Shown piece after piece: positions 25,675 through 35,501 of a stretch of DNA of 64,000 nucleotides (its first letter is position 1; the number at the start of each line of letters is the position of its first letter). Both the position numbers and the translations under genes were made by a program. The notes beneath the pieces were generated by a model that was not told the origin of the DNA, did not search any database, and saw only the letters and a program-made list of their open reading frames with translations. Source of the stretch: Acidobacteriota bacterium (lineage in GTDB: Bacteria; Acidobacteriota; Terriglobia; UBA7540); NCBI GenBank assembly GCA_902812365.1, contig CADDZC010000011.1, positions 1-64,000 on the forward strand. Direction: 5' to 3'.

Positions 25675-27426
25675 TTAGTTTTCCCCGTTCGCCGAGATAC
25701 TGGCCGCCTGGTCTGGATTATTCGCGTTGGTTCCCCAGACGGAACGGGTGCCCCACACCGAGCTGTAGCCCTCCGTATTTGAGGTCCCCCAGACCGAACG
25801 GGTTCCCCAGACGGAGCGGGTGCCGTCAACGAACTGGCCCGTGCCCCAGACGGAGCGCATGTCCCAGGTTGGGGACGTATTCCAGACGGCGGAAGGATCG
25901 AACAGGAGGTAGGCGTTGCCGGTCGTGGGGTCAGACTGCGCGGTGGGAGACATGGCCGACCCGGCGGCGGTGTTGTCATCGGCGAGGGCCGCCTGGATGT
26001 CCAGATAGCCGGCTCCCACCGTGAAGATATCGTAGTAATCCACAAACACTTGGCCGGTGGTGGGGTCGACGGCGGTGCTACTGGGAGGAAAGTTTTTGTA
26101 AGCCGTCAGCATCAGTTTTGCCTTCACCTGATCGGGAGTGAGGTAAGGTTCCGCTTCAAGGAGGTCCGCCACGGCGCCGCTGACGACGGGGGTGGCCATG
26201 CTGGTCCCGCTCAACTGATAGTAAACGTTGGACTTATATGGACTGGGCGCCCGTTCGTAGTAAGACAATGGGATGAGCGTCTGCGGAAATTCGGCGGCCA
26301 AGGCGGCGCTCGGCGCCAGCAAGGAGACCACCAGGTTGCCCGGTGCCACCAGGTCCGGCTTGACAATATGATCGATCGCCGTGGGACCTTTCGAGCTGTA
26401 ACTGGCAATCAGGTCGTCGGAACGGTTCGGTGTCCCCATCGTCTTCATGGCCCCGACGGTGATGACATAAGGATCGTTGCCCGGGGCGTCGATCGTCCCG
26501 TATCCGTTGTTCCCGTAGGAGTTATCGCGGCCGCCATTGCCGGCAGCCACCACGACGGTGATGCCCTGCCTCCAGAGAAATTCTACCGCTTGGCATAGCG
26601 GGTCCAGCCGGTAAGTCTCATAAATTCCGCGCCCGAGTGATAGGTTTACAACCCGGATGTTGTATCGATTTCGCAAAAACAGGACGGTGTCGAGGGCCAT
26701 CAACACGCTGCTGTCTTTTCCTTGGCCGTTGCGGTCGAGCACCCGCAAATTGATGAGGTTGGCCCTGGGCGCCATGCCGCGAAGATGCCGCGTGCAGATA
26801 GGGCAGGTTGAGTCCGCAGCGTCTCCGGCGGCGATACCGGCCACGTGAGTCCCGTGTCCATAAAGGTCGTTCGTGCCTCCTCCCGCAAAGTCCTGGCTGT
26901 AGACGATTCGGGAGGTGCCGCCCGGATTCTGGAGGTCATGCACCGGCGTAATTCCGCTGTCGATGATGGCGATTCCGACGCCCGCGCCGTCCCAGCCAGC
27001 GTTCCAGGCGGCGGCGGCGTTGACGGCGCCGGCGGAGTTATCGAGGAGCATCCCGACCGTTCGGTCGGGTGAAATGTAAGTGACAAACGGAAGCGCCGCG
27101 ACCAGTTGGATCACAGGCACTGGCAAGGTGCACAGGACAGCGTTCACCACACTGAACGTGCTCTTGACAACGCCACCCAGCAGAGAAATCTGCTCGAGCA
27201 GGCTCACCGTCGGTAACTGGTTGAACTGCACAATAACATCTACGCTCGAATTAGGATCCAGACCCTGCAGGTCGGGAGCGACCTTTCCCGTTACGCTTCC
27301 GAGCAGGCTGCTGGTCGTCTGCTGCAAGGTCTGAGTGAGGCCGCCTAAGTTGAGTCCTAAAAGTTGCCCAAAGGCCGGTCCGGGAACCATGAGAAGGACA
27401 GCAACGGCAAGAATTCGTTTCCGCAT
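25675..27426 (-). CDS. Secreted S8 family serine protease (subtilase) with SVWGT repeats
   Basis: The 583-residue precursor starts with a signal peptide (MRKRILAVAVLLMVPGPAFG). An inhibitor-like prodomain follows (about residues 45-125), then the subtilisin catalytic domain with Asp in IAIIDSGI, His in YGHGTHVAGIAAG and Ser in LSGTSMATPVVSGA. Four Cys, including CPIC, lie after the His motif. The C-terminal 60 residues carry five copies of a short repeat, (R/S)SVWGT, rich in Trp, described separately. The protein is probably exported; the repeats might mediate surface or polymer binding. The gene is divergent from the propeller kinase gene, with about 290 bases between. Confidence 0.9.
   Translation of the reverse strand: MRKRILAVAVLLMVPGPAFGQLLGLNLGGLTQTLQQTTSSLLGSVTGKVAPDLQGLDPNSSVDVIVQFNQLPTVSLLEQISLLGGVVKSTFSVVNAVLCTLPVPVIQLVAALPFVTYISPDRTVGMLLDNSAGAVNAAAAWNAGWDGAGVGIAIIDSGITPVHDLQNPGGTSRIVYSQDFAGGGTNDLYGHGTHVAGIAAGDAADSTCPICTRHLRGMAPRANLINLRVLDRNGQGKDSSVLMALDTVLFLRNRYNIRVVNLSLGRGIYETYRLDPLCQAVEFLWRQGITVVVAAGNGGRDNSYGNNGYGTIDAPGNDPYVITVGAMKTMGTPNRSDDLIASYSSKGPTAIDHIVKPDLVAPGNLVVSLLAPSAALAAEFPQTLIPLSYYERAPSPYKSNVYYQLSGTSMATPVVSGAVADLLEAEPYLTPDQVKAKLMLTAYKNFPPSSTAVDPTTGQVFVDYYDIFTVGAGYLDIQAALADDNTAAGSAMSPTAQSDPTTGNAYLLFDPSAVWNTSPTWDMRSVWGTGQFVDGTRSVWGTRSVWGTSNTEGYSSVWGTRSVWGTNANNPDQAASISANGEN
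25715..25862 (-). repeat. Five SVWGT-type repeats at the protease C-terminus
   Basis: This stretch of the protease gene encodes five hexapeptides, RSVWGT or SSVWGT, with spacers of zero to eight residues. At DNA level the units share the strings CCCCAGACGGA or CCCCAGACCGA on the plus strand. They appear to be coding repeats that arose by short duplications. Confidence 0.8.
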
Positions 27427-27719
27427 AGGGGTGTGGCTCTCCTTGTCGAACAAACTCGGGGGCCCGCCGCCGCCGAGCGGTCGGTGAGCGCTCCGATTTC
27501 AGCTCGTTGGCCCTGCTTAACATCGTTCAACTGGGTCTTCGACGGACGGCGGGCAGTACTCGATGACACGGAGGTACCGGTACTTTGGTACTGGCGGTTC
27601 TGGAGGCTTGCGCAATCTGTCCGGGGAAGGGGTGTGACCTCAAGGTGGGGATTCGCCGAGCCGATATTGGGGTGAAGGCACGCAGCCTGGCCATCAACGG
27701 CCACTGGTCGCGTATCATT

Positions 27720-30700
27720 ATGGCGCATCGGAAGTTAGCGACGCTCCTCGCGAGCCTGGTCGTGGCTTCGGCCACCCTGCCCGGATCGCTCGACGCCCGC
27801 CTTGATCCCTCCAAGGCCATTACCCAGTACACCCATGACGTCTGGAAGACCGAGGCCGGCCTGCCCCAAAACTCTGTCCTCGCCATCACCCAGACCCATG
27901 ACGGCTATTTGTGGCTGGGAACCGAGGAAGGCTTGGCGCGCTTCGACGGTGTGAGCTTCTCGGTCTTCGACAAGCGGACAACGCCCGCGATCGGCACCAA
28001 CACGATTTCCGCCCTGCTTGAGGACCAGCGAGGCAATCTCTGGATTGGCACGAACGGCGGAGGGCTTACGCGCCGCGACACCAGCGGCCGATTTTTCCGT
28101 TATACCACCCGCGATGGACTCGGCAGCGACGTTGTCCTCTCGCTGTACGAGGAGCGGAACGGTAACCTTTGGGTCGGGACCGATGGCGGAGGGATCAGCC
28201 GCCTGCGTGACGGGCGCTTTACGACGTATACCGTCCGGGATGGCCTGCCAGACAACTCCGTGTTTTCCATCTGCTCCGGCCGCGACGGCAGTCTTTGGCT
28301 GGGCACCCACGCTGGACTCAGCCGCTTCTACGGCGGTCGATTTACCACCTTCGGCCACCGCGAGGGCCTGCCAAACCTTTATATCAAGGCCCTCTACATC
28401 GACCACGAGGGCAACCTCTGGGCCGGCACCAATGGCGGCGGACTCGCCAGGCTCCAGAAAGACGGCCGTTTTACCACGTACACCACCCAGGACGGGCTTT
28501 CCAGCAACGTTATCTGGGCGCTCTACGAGGATCGTGAAGGAAGTCTCTGGATCGGCACCGGAGCCGGCGGTTTGGATCGGCTGCGCGCCGGTCGTTTTAC
28601 CGCTTATACGGCCAAGCAGGGATTATCCAGCAATGACGTCTGGTGCCTCTACGAGGACCGGGAAGGCAGCCTGTGGATTGGGACGACCGACGGCGGACTC
28701 AACCGGCTCCGCGACGCCGCCTTCACGACCTATACGACGCTCGAGGGTCTTTCGAGCGATGTGGTGTTGCCAGTGATCGAAGCGGCGGACGGCAGCCTGT
28801 GGATGGGCACCGATGGCGGAGGGTTGAACCGTCTCAAAGACGGCCGAGTCACTTCGTACACCACGAAAAACGGTCTCTCCAATAACCTCGTCTTTTCCCT
28901 CTGCCAAGAGCGCGACGGCAGCCTGTGGATTGGCACGCGGCACGGCCTCAATCGGTATCAAAACGGCCGCTTCCGGGTTTACACATCCCGAGACGGCCTG
29001 CCGAACGATGTGGTGATGGCGAGCTACGTCGATCATCGCGGGACATTATGGATTGGGACCCGCGGCGGACTCAGCCGCTTCGACAACGGCAAGTTCGTCA
29101 CCTATACGACGGAGCAGGGCCTCTCGAACGACAACATCTCCGCGATCTATGAGGATAGCGGGGGCCATCTGTGGATCGGCACGGTCGGCGGAGGGATCAA
29201 CGAGCTCCATGACGGCATGGTCACCACGTATAGCACGGCCAACGGGTTATCAAACAATGTGATTTGGTCGATCGCCGGCGAAGATGACGGCACCCTTTGG
29301 ATTGGAACCAACGGTGGCGGCTTGGTGCGATTCAAGAACGGCCGGTTTACGGCGTTCACCACGCGCGAGGGGCTGTTTGACGACGTCGTCTTCCAAATCC
29401 TGGACGACGGCCGCGGCTATCTGTGGATGAGCTCCAACAAGGGCGTCTTCCGCGTCGAAAAGCAACAATTAAACGCTTTTGCCCGAGGACAGATTGGCGC
29501 CGTCAGCTCGGTTGCCTATGGCACGGCCGACGGCATGAAGAGCCGGGAATGCAACGGCGGCTTCCAGCCCGCCGGCTGGAAGACCCGCGACGGCCGCCTC
29601 TGCTTCCCGACCATGAAAGGCCTGGCGGTTATCGATCCCGCCCATCCGGCGGCCAAGTTACCGCCGCCGCCCGTGGCCATCGAGCAGGTGAGCGTTGATC
29701 AGCAGTCCTTTTCACCGTCGCCAGGCCTCGATGCTCCGCCCGGCAAAGGTCAACTGGAATTCGAATTCGCCGCGTTGAGTTTTATCGCGCCCGAAAAGAT
29801 ACGCTTCCGCTACCGGCTCGAAGGATTTGACAAACAGTGGACCGACGCCGGCTCGCGCCGCGCCGCCTACTACACCAACCTTCCTCCCGGCACGTACCGC
29901 TTCCGGGTCACGGCCTGCAACAGCGACGGCGTGTGGAATGAAGCGGGAGCGGTGCTTCCACTCACGCTCGAGCCGCACTTCTATCAAACCTCGTGGTTCT
30001 ACGGCCTTTGTGGTCTGCTCGTGATGTCCGTCGGCGTGGCTGGGCACCATCTTCGCGTCCGCCAGCTCAACCGGCGCGAAAGGGAGCTTTCCCGCCGAGT
30101 CGACGAACGCACGCGGGAACTGAGACAGGAAATCGTCGAGCGCCGCCGCGTGGAAGCCGCCCTGCGCGAAAGCGAAGGTCGCTTCCGGCAATTGGCGGAG
30201 AACATCCACGAAGTGTTTTGGGTGCTCGATGCCGACACGGGCAAGGTGTCGTACGTCAGTCCCGCCTACGAGGACATTTGGGGCCAAACCCGCCAGAGCC
30301 TTTACGAAGACCCCGCCACCCTGCTCGCGGCGGTTCATCCCGAGGACCGTCCGGCGGCGGCGGCACTGCGGGCAATGTCGCTGGCCGGCATTCCCCAGGA
30401 ACGAGAGTATCGGGTCATCAACCGCCGCGGCTCGCTGCGCTGGATTTGGGATCGTTCATTTCCGGTTCGCGGCGAAAACGGCAAGCTCGATCGCGTCGTC
30501 GGCGTGGCCGAAGACATCACCGCCCGCCGGGAAGCCGAGGAAATCCTGCGCCGCTCTCACGATGAGCTCGAGAGGCTCGTGCGGGAGCGCACCCTCGAAT
30601 TGACGGAAGCAAACGCCGAACTGCGGGTCGCCAAGGAAGCCGCTGAAGCCGCCAGCTGCGCCAAGAGCGAATTCATGGCCAACATGAGCCATGAACTGCG

Positions 30701-31430
30701 GACGCCGATGAATGGCATCCTGGGCATGACGCAGTTGCTGCTGGAAACGCCGCTCGGGGATGAGCAGCGCGAGTTTTTGGGCATGGTAAAACTGTCCGCC
30801 GATAACCTGCTCGCCATTCTCAACGACATTCTCGACTTTTCCAAGATCGAGGCTCACAAGCTGGAGCTGGAGGCCATCGACTTTGACCTCCGCCAGGTGT
30901 TGGGGGATACCCTCAAGCCTTTCCAAGTGCAGGCCGCCCAAAAACGCTTGGAGCTCGGTTGGGATATCCAGCCGGCGGTGCCCCGGGTGATCATCGGCGA
31001 CCCCGTGCGACTGCGGCAGGTGCTCGTCAATCTGGTTGGGAACGCGCTCAAGTTTACAGAGGCTGGTTCCATCCGAATATCCGTTACCGCCAGCTTCCCG
31101 GCCGCTGCCACCGTCGATCTTCGCGTAGCGGTCGCCGACACCGGCATCGGCATTCCGCGCGACAAGCAGTCGCTGATCTTCGAGGCTTTCCAGCAGGCGG
31201 ACGGCTCCTCGACGCGAAAATACGGCGGCACAGGATTGGGCCTCGCCATTTCGGCGCAGTTGGCCGCCATGATGGGCGGGCGGGTCGAGGTGGAAAGCGA
31301 AGTGGGGCGGGGCAGCACGTTCCGCTTCACGGCCCGCTTCGCCTTGCCGGATTCTCCAACCGGCGACTCCGAGGTCGGAGCGGTTTCCGCCTCCGAGCCT
31401 CATTCCTCCGCCGCGGCGCGCGCCCGCTAG
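27720..31430 (+). CDS. Two-component sensor histidine kinase with beta-propeller sensor
   Basis: The 1236-residue protein starts at ATG 27720 with a signal-like segment. Thirteen propeller repeats (type DGxLWIGTxGGGLxRxxxG) span about residues 35-590. A Y_Y_Y domain (about 675-745) and one membrane helix ([18 protein letters not shown], about 757-775) follow. Inside the cell come a coiled coil, a PAS/PAC domain (816-943), HisKA with the phospho-accepting His991 in SHELRTP, and an HATPase domain with DTGIGIP and GGTGLGLAI. It has no receiver or output domain, unlike many hybrid systems of this type, and no regulator gene is adjacent. In Bacteroides such propellers sense polysaccharides; the ligand here is unknown. 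The kinase seems intact. Confidence 0.93.
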   Translation: MAHRKLATLLASLVVASATLPGSLDARLDPSKAITQYTHDVWKTEAGLPQNSVLAITQTHDGYLWLGTEEGLARFDGVSFSVFDKRTTPAIGTNTISALLEDQRGNLWIGTNGGGLTRRDTSGRFFRYTTRDGLGSDVVLSLYEERNGNLWVGTDGGGISRLRDGRFTTYTVRDGLPDNSVFSICSGRDGSLWLGTHAGLSRFYGGRFTTFGHREGLPNLYIKALYIDHEGNLWAGTNGGGLARLQKDGRFTTYTTQDGLSSNVIWALYEDREGSLWIGTGAGGLDRLRAGRFTAYTAKQGLSSNDVWCLYEDREGSLWIGTTDGGLNRLRDAAFTTYTTLEGLSSDVVLPVIEAADGSLWMGTDGGGLNRLKDGRVTSYTTKNGLSNNLVFSLCQERDGSLWIGTRHGLNRYQNGRFRVYTSRDGLPNDVVMASYVDHRGTLWIGTRGGLSRFDNGKFVTYTTEQGLSNDNISAIYEDSGGHLWIGTVGGGINELHDGMVTTYSTANGLSNNVIWSIAGEDDGTLWIGTNGGGLVRFKNGRFTAFTTREGLFDDVVFQILDDGRGYLWMSSNKGVFRVEKQQLNAFARGQIGAVSSVAYGTADGMKSRECNGGFQPAGWKTRDGRLCFPTMKGLAVIDPAHPAAKLPPPPVAIEQVSVDQQSFSPSPGLDAPPGKGQLEFEFAALSFIAPEKIRFRYRLEGFDKQWTDAGSRRAAYYTNLPPGTYRFRVTACNSDGVWNEAGAVLPLTLEPHFYQTSWFYGLCGLLVMSVGVAGHHLRVRQLNRRERELSRRVDERTRELRQEIVERRRVEAALRESEGRFRQLAENIHEVFWVLDADTGKVSYVSPAYEDIWGQTRQSLYEDPATLLAAVHPEDRPAAAALRAMSLAGIPQEREYRVINRRGSLRWIWDRSFPVRGENGKLDRVVGVAEDITARREAEEILRRSHDELERLVRERTLELTEANAELRVAKEAAEAASCAKSEFMANMSHELRTPMNGILGMTQLLLETPLGDEQREFLGMVKLSADNLLAILNDILDFSKIEAHKLELEAIDFDLRQVLGDTLKPFQVQAAQKRLELGWDIQPAVPRVIIGDPVRLRQVLVNLVGNALKFTEAGSIRISVTASFPAAATVDLRVAVADTGIGIPRDKQSLIFEAFQQADGSSTRKYGGTGLGLAISAQLAAMMGGRVEVESEVGRGSTFRFTARFALPDSPTGDSEVGAVSASEPHSSAAARAR

Positions 31431-31439
31431 CCGGCCCCC

Positions 31440-32408
31440 TTACGTATGCCGGGCCACATACAGCAAGAGCGCGAAAATCGCCACCGGAATCAGCGCCAAG
31501 ATCACGTAAAAAAGAAGTCGCCGCGGCCACGCCGACCGCCGCCGCTTCCAGTCCCGCAGTTCAGGCCGTTCGCTGACGCCCACCAGCTCCGGATGCTCGA
31601 GGTCGTTCGCCAATTCGCGGGCGCTGGCGTAACGGTTCTTGGGATCGCGCTCGAGGGCGCGGTAAATAATCTCCTGCAGCTGGGGAGAGATTTCTGGATT
31701 GAGTTCGCGCGGGGGAATGGGATGGTTCAGCAGGCGGTCGTTCATGATGGCGAAGGGATTCGGACCCTGGAAGGGGACCTTGCCGGTCAGCATCTCGTAC
31801 AGAATGATGCCCAGGGCGTAGACGTCGCTACGGGCATCGCCGCGCTTGCCCCGCACCTGCTCAGGGGAGATGTAATCCGGCGATCCCATCACCTGCGACA
31901 GTTTGGCGAAGGTGATGCGCCGCGATCCGGCGTTGCCGGCAATTCCGAAGTCGATCAGCTTAATGCGGTCATCGGGTCCCACCATGATGTTTTCCGGTTT
32001 CAGGTCGCGGTGCACGATGCCGTGGCGATGGATATAGTCGAGCGCGTCGGCGATGGCCAGGGCAATGCGGACGGCGCGTTCGACGGGAAGCTTGCCTTGC
32101 TCGGCCAGGATGTGGCGCAACAGCCGGCCTTCCACCCACTCCATCACCATGTAAAGCCGGCTGCGATTGTCGTCGGAAAAGACCTTCATGACACCGGGAT
32201 GATCGAGCTTCTTGCCGATCTCCTCTTCGCGCTGAAAGCGTTCAAAGAAGACGGGGTCGCTCTCCATCTCCGGATGGGGCACCTTGATGGCGACGACGCG
32301 GCCGGTGTTCAGGTCAGTGGCCCGAAAAATGGAGGCCATGCCGCTGCGAGCCGCCACGCTTTCCAGCCGATAATGGTCGAGTTGGTCCCCGGGGCGGAGT
32401 GGAGTCAT
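31440..32408 (-). CDS. Membrane-anchored Ser/Thr protein kinase
   Basis: The 322-residue protein has a complete Hanks-type kinase domain: Lys in VVAIKVPHP, HRDLKPENIMV with the catalytic Asp, DFGIAG, and SPDYISPEQVRG in the activation segment. The glycine loop (VAARSGMASIF) is degenerate, with a single Gly. A short linker leads to a C-terminal membrane helix (LLFYVILALIPVAIFALLLYVA) with almost nothing after it, so there is no extracellular sensor. It lies 45 bases downstream of a PP2C phosphatase gene on the same strand, a common kinase-phosphatase pair. It ends nine bases from the convergent sensor kinase stop. Confidence 0.93.
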   Translation of the reverse strand: MTPLRPGDQLDHYRLESVAARSGMASIFRATDLNTGRVVAIKVPHPEMESDPVFFERFQREEEIGKKLDHPGVMKVFSDDNRSRLYMVMEWVEGRLLRHILAEQGKLPVERAVRIALAIADALDYIHRHGIVHRDLKPENIMVGPDDRIKLIDFGIAGNAGSRRITFAKLSQVMGSPDYISPEQVRGKRGDARSDVYALGIILYEMLTGKVPFQGPNPFAIMNDRLLNHPIPPRELNPEISPQLQEIIYRALERDPKNRYASARELANDLEHPELVGVSERPELRDWKRRRSAWPRRLLFYVILALIPVAIFALLLYVARHT

Positions 32409-32453
32409 TCCGAGTGTGGCTTCGGTGCCGGGCGCGCCGTCGCGGGTCGGATG

Positions 32454-33254
32454 TCAGCGAATCTGGTAAGGCCGTCCACGATACATGCCCATGCGCTCGA
32501 TGCTGCGAACACGGATCAGTTGAACGCTGATATTATCGCTGCCGTCGCGCTGGTTGGCAAGGGCCACCAATTGCTGGGCCGCGGCGTGCAGATCGGCCCC
32601 GCGGCCAGCGATCTCGGCCATTTCGGAGGTGCAGACGGCGTTGTGGAGACCGTCTGACGACAGCACCAGAACGTCGCCGACAAACAACGGGTGGTCGCTG
32701 ACTTCGACGCCGACGAACAGGTCATTGCCGAGGGAACGGCTGAGCAGGTGGCGGGCGGGAGTAGCGACAGCCTCGCGCTCGGAAAGAATTCCCAGCCGAA
32801 CCTGTTCGCTGGCCACGGTATGGTCGCGGGTCCACAACCGGACCTGGCCGCGCCGCACAACGTAGCAGCGGGAGTCGCCCACGTGGGCCACCACCGCCCG
32901 GTCATAGCGAAGGCAGCAGGCCACCAGCGTTGTGGCCATGGCCGGGCTGCCGGTTCCGGCCTCGAGCGCCGTGTCATGCACGCGGATATTGGCCGCCTGA
33001 AGCAGGCGCTCGAGAAGCGTTTCCAAAGGCTCCCGCGGGTCGGCCGCGCGAAAGCCGGCTATCACGCATTCGACGGCCAGCCGCGAAGCCACCTCGCCCG
33101 ACGCCTGGCCGCCCACGCCATCGGCGAGGGCAAAGAGCCATCCGCGAGCGCGGGCCTGCGCGGGCGTGGCGGGCAGAACATGGCCCAGATAGTCCTCGTT
33201 TTGCTCGCGCGCGCGCCCGCGGTCAGAGAGTTCGGCGAACTCGACATCCAGCAT
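32454..33254 (-). CDS. PP2C-type Ser/Thr protein phosphatase
   Basis: The 266-residue protein has the PP2C metal-site motifs: SDRGRAREQNEDYLG, ALADGVGGQASGEVAS, VAHVGDSRCYVVR, VLSSDGLHNAV and the final GSDNISVQLI. These are all ligands needed for the binuclear metal centre. It would remove phosphates placed by the kinase encoded next in the operon. I start at ATG 33254, where homology begins; the open frame continues upstream but there it runs out of phase over the permease gene. No membrane segment or FHA domain is present. Confidence 0.92.
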   Translation of the reverse strand: MLDVEFAELSDRGRAREQNEDYLGHVLPATPAQARARGWLFALADGVGGQASGEVASRLAVECVIAGFRAADPREPLETLLERLLQAANIRVHDTALEAGTGSPAMATTLVACCLRYDRAVVAHVGDSRCYVVRRGQVRLWTRDHTVASEQVRLGILSEREAVATPARHLLSRSLGNDLFVGVEVSDHPLFVGDVLVLSSDGLHNAVCTSEMAEIAGRGADLHAAAQQLVALANQRDGSDNISVQLIRVRSIERMGMYRGRPYQIR

Positions 33255-33310
33255 GGAAATGTTGCCCCCAGCGTTACACCCCCTGCCAGGCCCGGCGGGG
33301 CCGCCACCCG

Positions 33311-35116
33311 CTATCCGGCGCTTCCGACGCGGGCATGGACGAGCGTCGTGCGGCCCAGCCGCCGGCTCGCCCGCACAAAATAGATGCCGCCGTAGATGGC
33401 CCATACCAGCGCGATGCCCAACGCCAGCAGCGGCTCCATCTTCGTGCCGTACCCCATAAACGGGCCCACCAGGTAAAAACTCATGCAGGCGAGGTTGGCC
33501 AGCAAGCCGAATACGGGAATCAAGAGGTGGCGCAGAACCTTGAACTTCGGATGCCGATGGTAGGCGACGATGCAGATAATGCAGCTGAGGCCGTACAACA
33601 GAAACGTGCCAAAGTTGGAAGCCAGGGTAACCGTCAGCAAGGAGTTGGGAAGCGCCGCCATCTTGTCGTGAGTGGTGTAGCCAAAACTCGACCAGAAGCC
33701 GTGGGGCAGGCTTTGGATGGCCGCATCGGCGGGCGCTCCGGCGTCGCCGAAAGCCAGGCTGACGGCGACGCAACCCACCAGCGCCGAAATCGCCGCCAGT
33801 GTCCAAATAGCGCGGTGCGGCGTCAGATTTTTGCCGTGGAGCAGTCCGAAGTGCTCGGGTACTTCTCGGTCCTTGCCCATGGCGTATGTGACGCGCGCTC
33901 CCGTGTTCATACACGACAGCGTGGTGCCGATCAGGGCCAGAAAAACGGTGGCCGCTTCGCAGAGCATAAAGATGCGGCCCCGCCCCGGCCCGAAGAGGGC
34001 GTCGCCCACCATCACCATCATGTCGCCGATCGGCGCGGCGGAATTCTGCGCGCTCTGCATGGTATAGCCGCTGTTCAGGAAATAATTGGCCGCGAAGTAT
34101 TCAAACAGGTAGCAGAAGGCTCCCTGCACGAGCAGCGAGGTGATGACGGCAATCGGCACGTCGCGCTTCGGATTTTTCGCTTCGCCGCCCATCGCCGTCA
34201 CCGATTCAAACCCCACGAGAATCAGAATTGCCACCGTAGCCTGAATGAAGACCCAGCCCCATTTATGGACCGCCACGACGGAGGCGGCGCGCGGGTGAGT
34301 CAAAAACGCGCCGTTGGCGTCGCGCTCCGGGTAACTGACACGATAGGGGACCGGCTGGCCTGCAGCGTCGAGCTTCGGCTGCGGACGGCCCGCCGAGTCG
34401 CGCACAATGGTTTCTGTCGTTTGGCCGTTCACTACCGTCTTTTGGGTGGCGAACTCATACGTGTAAGCCTCCCCTGACGCCGGATCGAACTGGTAGGCGA
34501 CGCTGCCCGGGGGGTGGTTCATCCGGTATCCTAACGCCAGCACCGAAAACAGCACTAAGGCGGCGATCTGAATGACGTTGATGGCGATATTGACGGACGT
34601 CGATCCGTTCACACCGCGGTAAGCGATGTACGCCACGAGAAACGAGAATCCGACCGCCACCGCCATCATGAACGGAACACCCGGATTGGAGGCGCTCATG
34701 AAATTGGGCCATAGCGTCCCCACCAGATACCCGCAGAGGATGCCCATCGTGGCCACCATCACCCCGGGGTAGATCCAATAGTAGAGGTGCGACGCCCAGC
34801 CGACGATGAACTTGGACAGTCGCGCGTAACGCCACGCCTGGTCATGATTCAAGAAGGATTGTTCGGCGAAGTAGTACGAGCTGCCCGTGCCCGGGTACAG
34901 CTTCGCCATCTCCGCGTAACAGACGGCCGTCGCCAGGCACAACAACAAGGCTACCAAAATGCCCACCCACATGGAGGGTGCCGTAACGCCGGTGGTGGCC
35001 TGGATATAAAAAGTGAGCCAGAGAAACGCGCCGGGCGCGATCAGCGCCATGGCGTTCATCGTCAGTCCGGTCAAGCCCAGGGTGGGCTTCATCTCGGGTG
35101 CGGTGTTCTCAGTCAT
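33311..35116 (-). CDS. APC-superfamily amino acid permease
   Basis: The roughly 600-residue protein has about 12 to 14 membrane helices and an APC-type start (LGLTGLTMNAMALIAPGAFLWLTF). A conserved stretch, GFESVTAMGGEAKNPKRDVPIAV, marks the usual helix 6 region. A soluble loop of about 80 residues between helices (PASGEAYTYEFATQKTVV onward) is unusual for the family. I start at ATG 35116 because AAGGAG lies eight bases before it; an upstream in-frame start would add 56 unrelated residues. The substrate is probably an amino acid or amine but cannot be predicted. The gene is divergent from the small membrane protein and Amt-like genes. Confidence 0.88.
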   Translation of the reverse strand: MTENTAPEMKPTLGLTGLTMNAMALIAPGAFLWLTFYIQATTGVTAPSMWVGILVALLLCLATAVCYAEMAKLYPGTGSSYYFAEQSFLNHDQAWRYARLSKFIVGWASHLYYWIYPGVMVATMGILCGYLVGTLWPNFMSASNPGVPFMMAVAVGFSFLVAYIAYRGVNGSTSVNIAINVIQIAALVLFSVLALGYRMNHPPGSVAYQFDPASGEAYTYEFATQKTVVNGQTTETIVRDSAGRPQPKLDAAGQPVPYRVSYPERDANGAFLTHPRAASVVAVHKWGWVFIQATVAILILVGFESVTAMGGEAKNPKRDVPIAVITSLLVQGAFCYLFEYFAANYFLNSGYTMQSAQNSAAPIGDMMVMVGDALFGPGRGRIFMLCEAATVFLALIGTTLSCMNTGARVTYAMGKDREVPEHFGLLHGKNLTPHRAIWTLAAISALVGCVAVSLAFGDAGAPADAAIQSLPHGFWSSFGYTTHDKMAALPNSLLTVTLASNFGTFLLYGLSCIICIVAYHRHPKFKVLRHLLIPVFGLLANLACMSFYLVGPFMGYGTKMEPLLALGIALVWAIYGGIYFVRASRRLGRTTLVHARVGSAG

Positions 35117-35321
35117 TGATCGTCTCCTTATGGAGAATTCAGACATGCCAGCGAAATCATCATCAGGGCATCGGGCGGCCAAGTAAAACGCAAAGTTTCT
35201 ATCAGCGAGATAATCTTTCGGTATGGGGGTTTCACTTTCTGGAAGCCATAAAAAAAACTGATTGCTACCCTGGCAGGGGGGCACTACGCTGTAACATCGC
35301 CGGCCTCACCGGGAACTGAGC

Positions 35322-35501
35322 ATGAAGCTTATCGGATTTCTCTTGCTGCTGGCGGGTTGGCTGATCGTTCTCGCTGCCGTCGCTATGCTGGGGGTGTCGG
35401 CCCCGCGAACGGACTTTATACTGGCGGGCTTCGGCGTGGAGATTCTGGGGTTGATTCTGGTCATTCGCGCACATCTGGCCCCGGGGGGAGACCCACGGTG
35501 A
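35322..35501 (+). CDS. 59-residue two-helix membrane protein coupled to the Amt-like gene
   Basis: This short frame begins MKLIGFLLLLAGWLIVLA and holds two predicted membrane helices (about residues 3-25 and 31-50) with a short polar turn SAPRTD between them. It ends HLAPGGDPR. The TGA stop at 35499-35501 overlaps the GTG start of the next gene (GTGA), and that gene's Shine-Dalgarno site is inside this coding sequence. The coupling suggests equal production of the two proteins and perhaps a complex. I recognise no family. Confidence 0.65.
   Translation: MKLIGFLLLLAGWLIVLAAVAMLGVSAPRTDFILAGFGVEILGLILVIRAHLAPGGDPR

Noticed and set aside
27900-29450. Regular DNA repeats of about 120-130 bases that might suggest a repeat array
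   Set aside because: They are coding repeats of the propeller sensor, in phase and degenerate at third positions, not CRISPR or intergenic repeats.
32454-33914. N-terminal 220-codon extension of the PP2C frame
   Set aside because: The extension overlaps the permease gene out of phase and is Arg/Gly-rich with no homology; PP2C begins at ATG 33254.
32930-34477. 515-codon plus-strand frame opposite PP2C and the permease
   Set aside because: Antisense to two well-supported genes and lacking any domain or hydrophobic pattern.
35262-35300. Possible sigma54 promoter upstream of the small protein-Amt genes
   Set aside because: GGCAC is present, but the expected TTGC at the right spacing is not, so the match fails.
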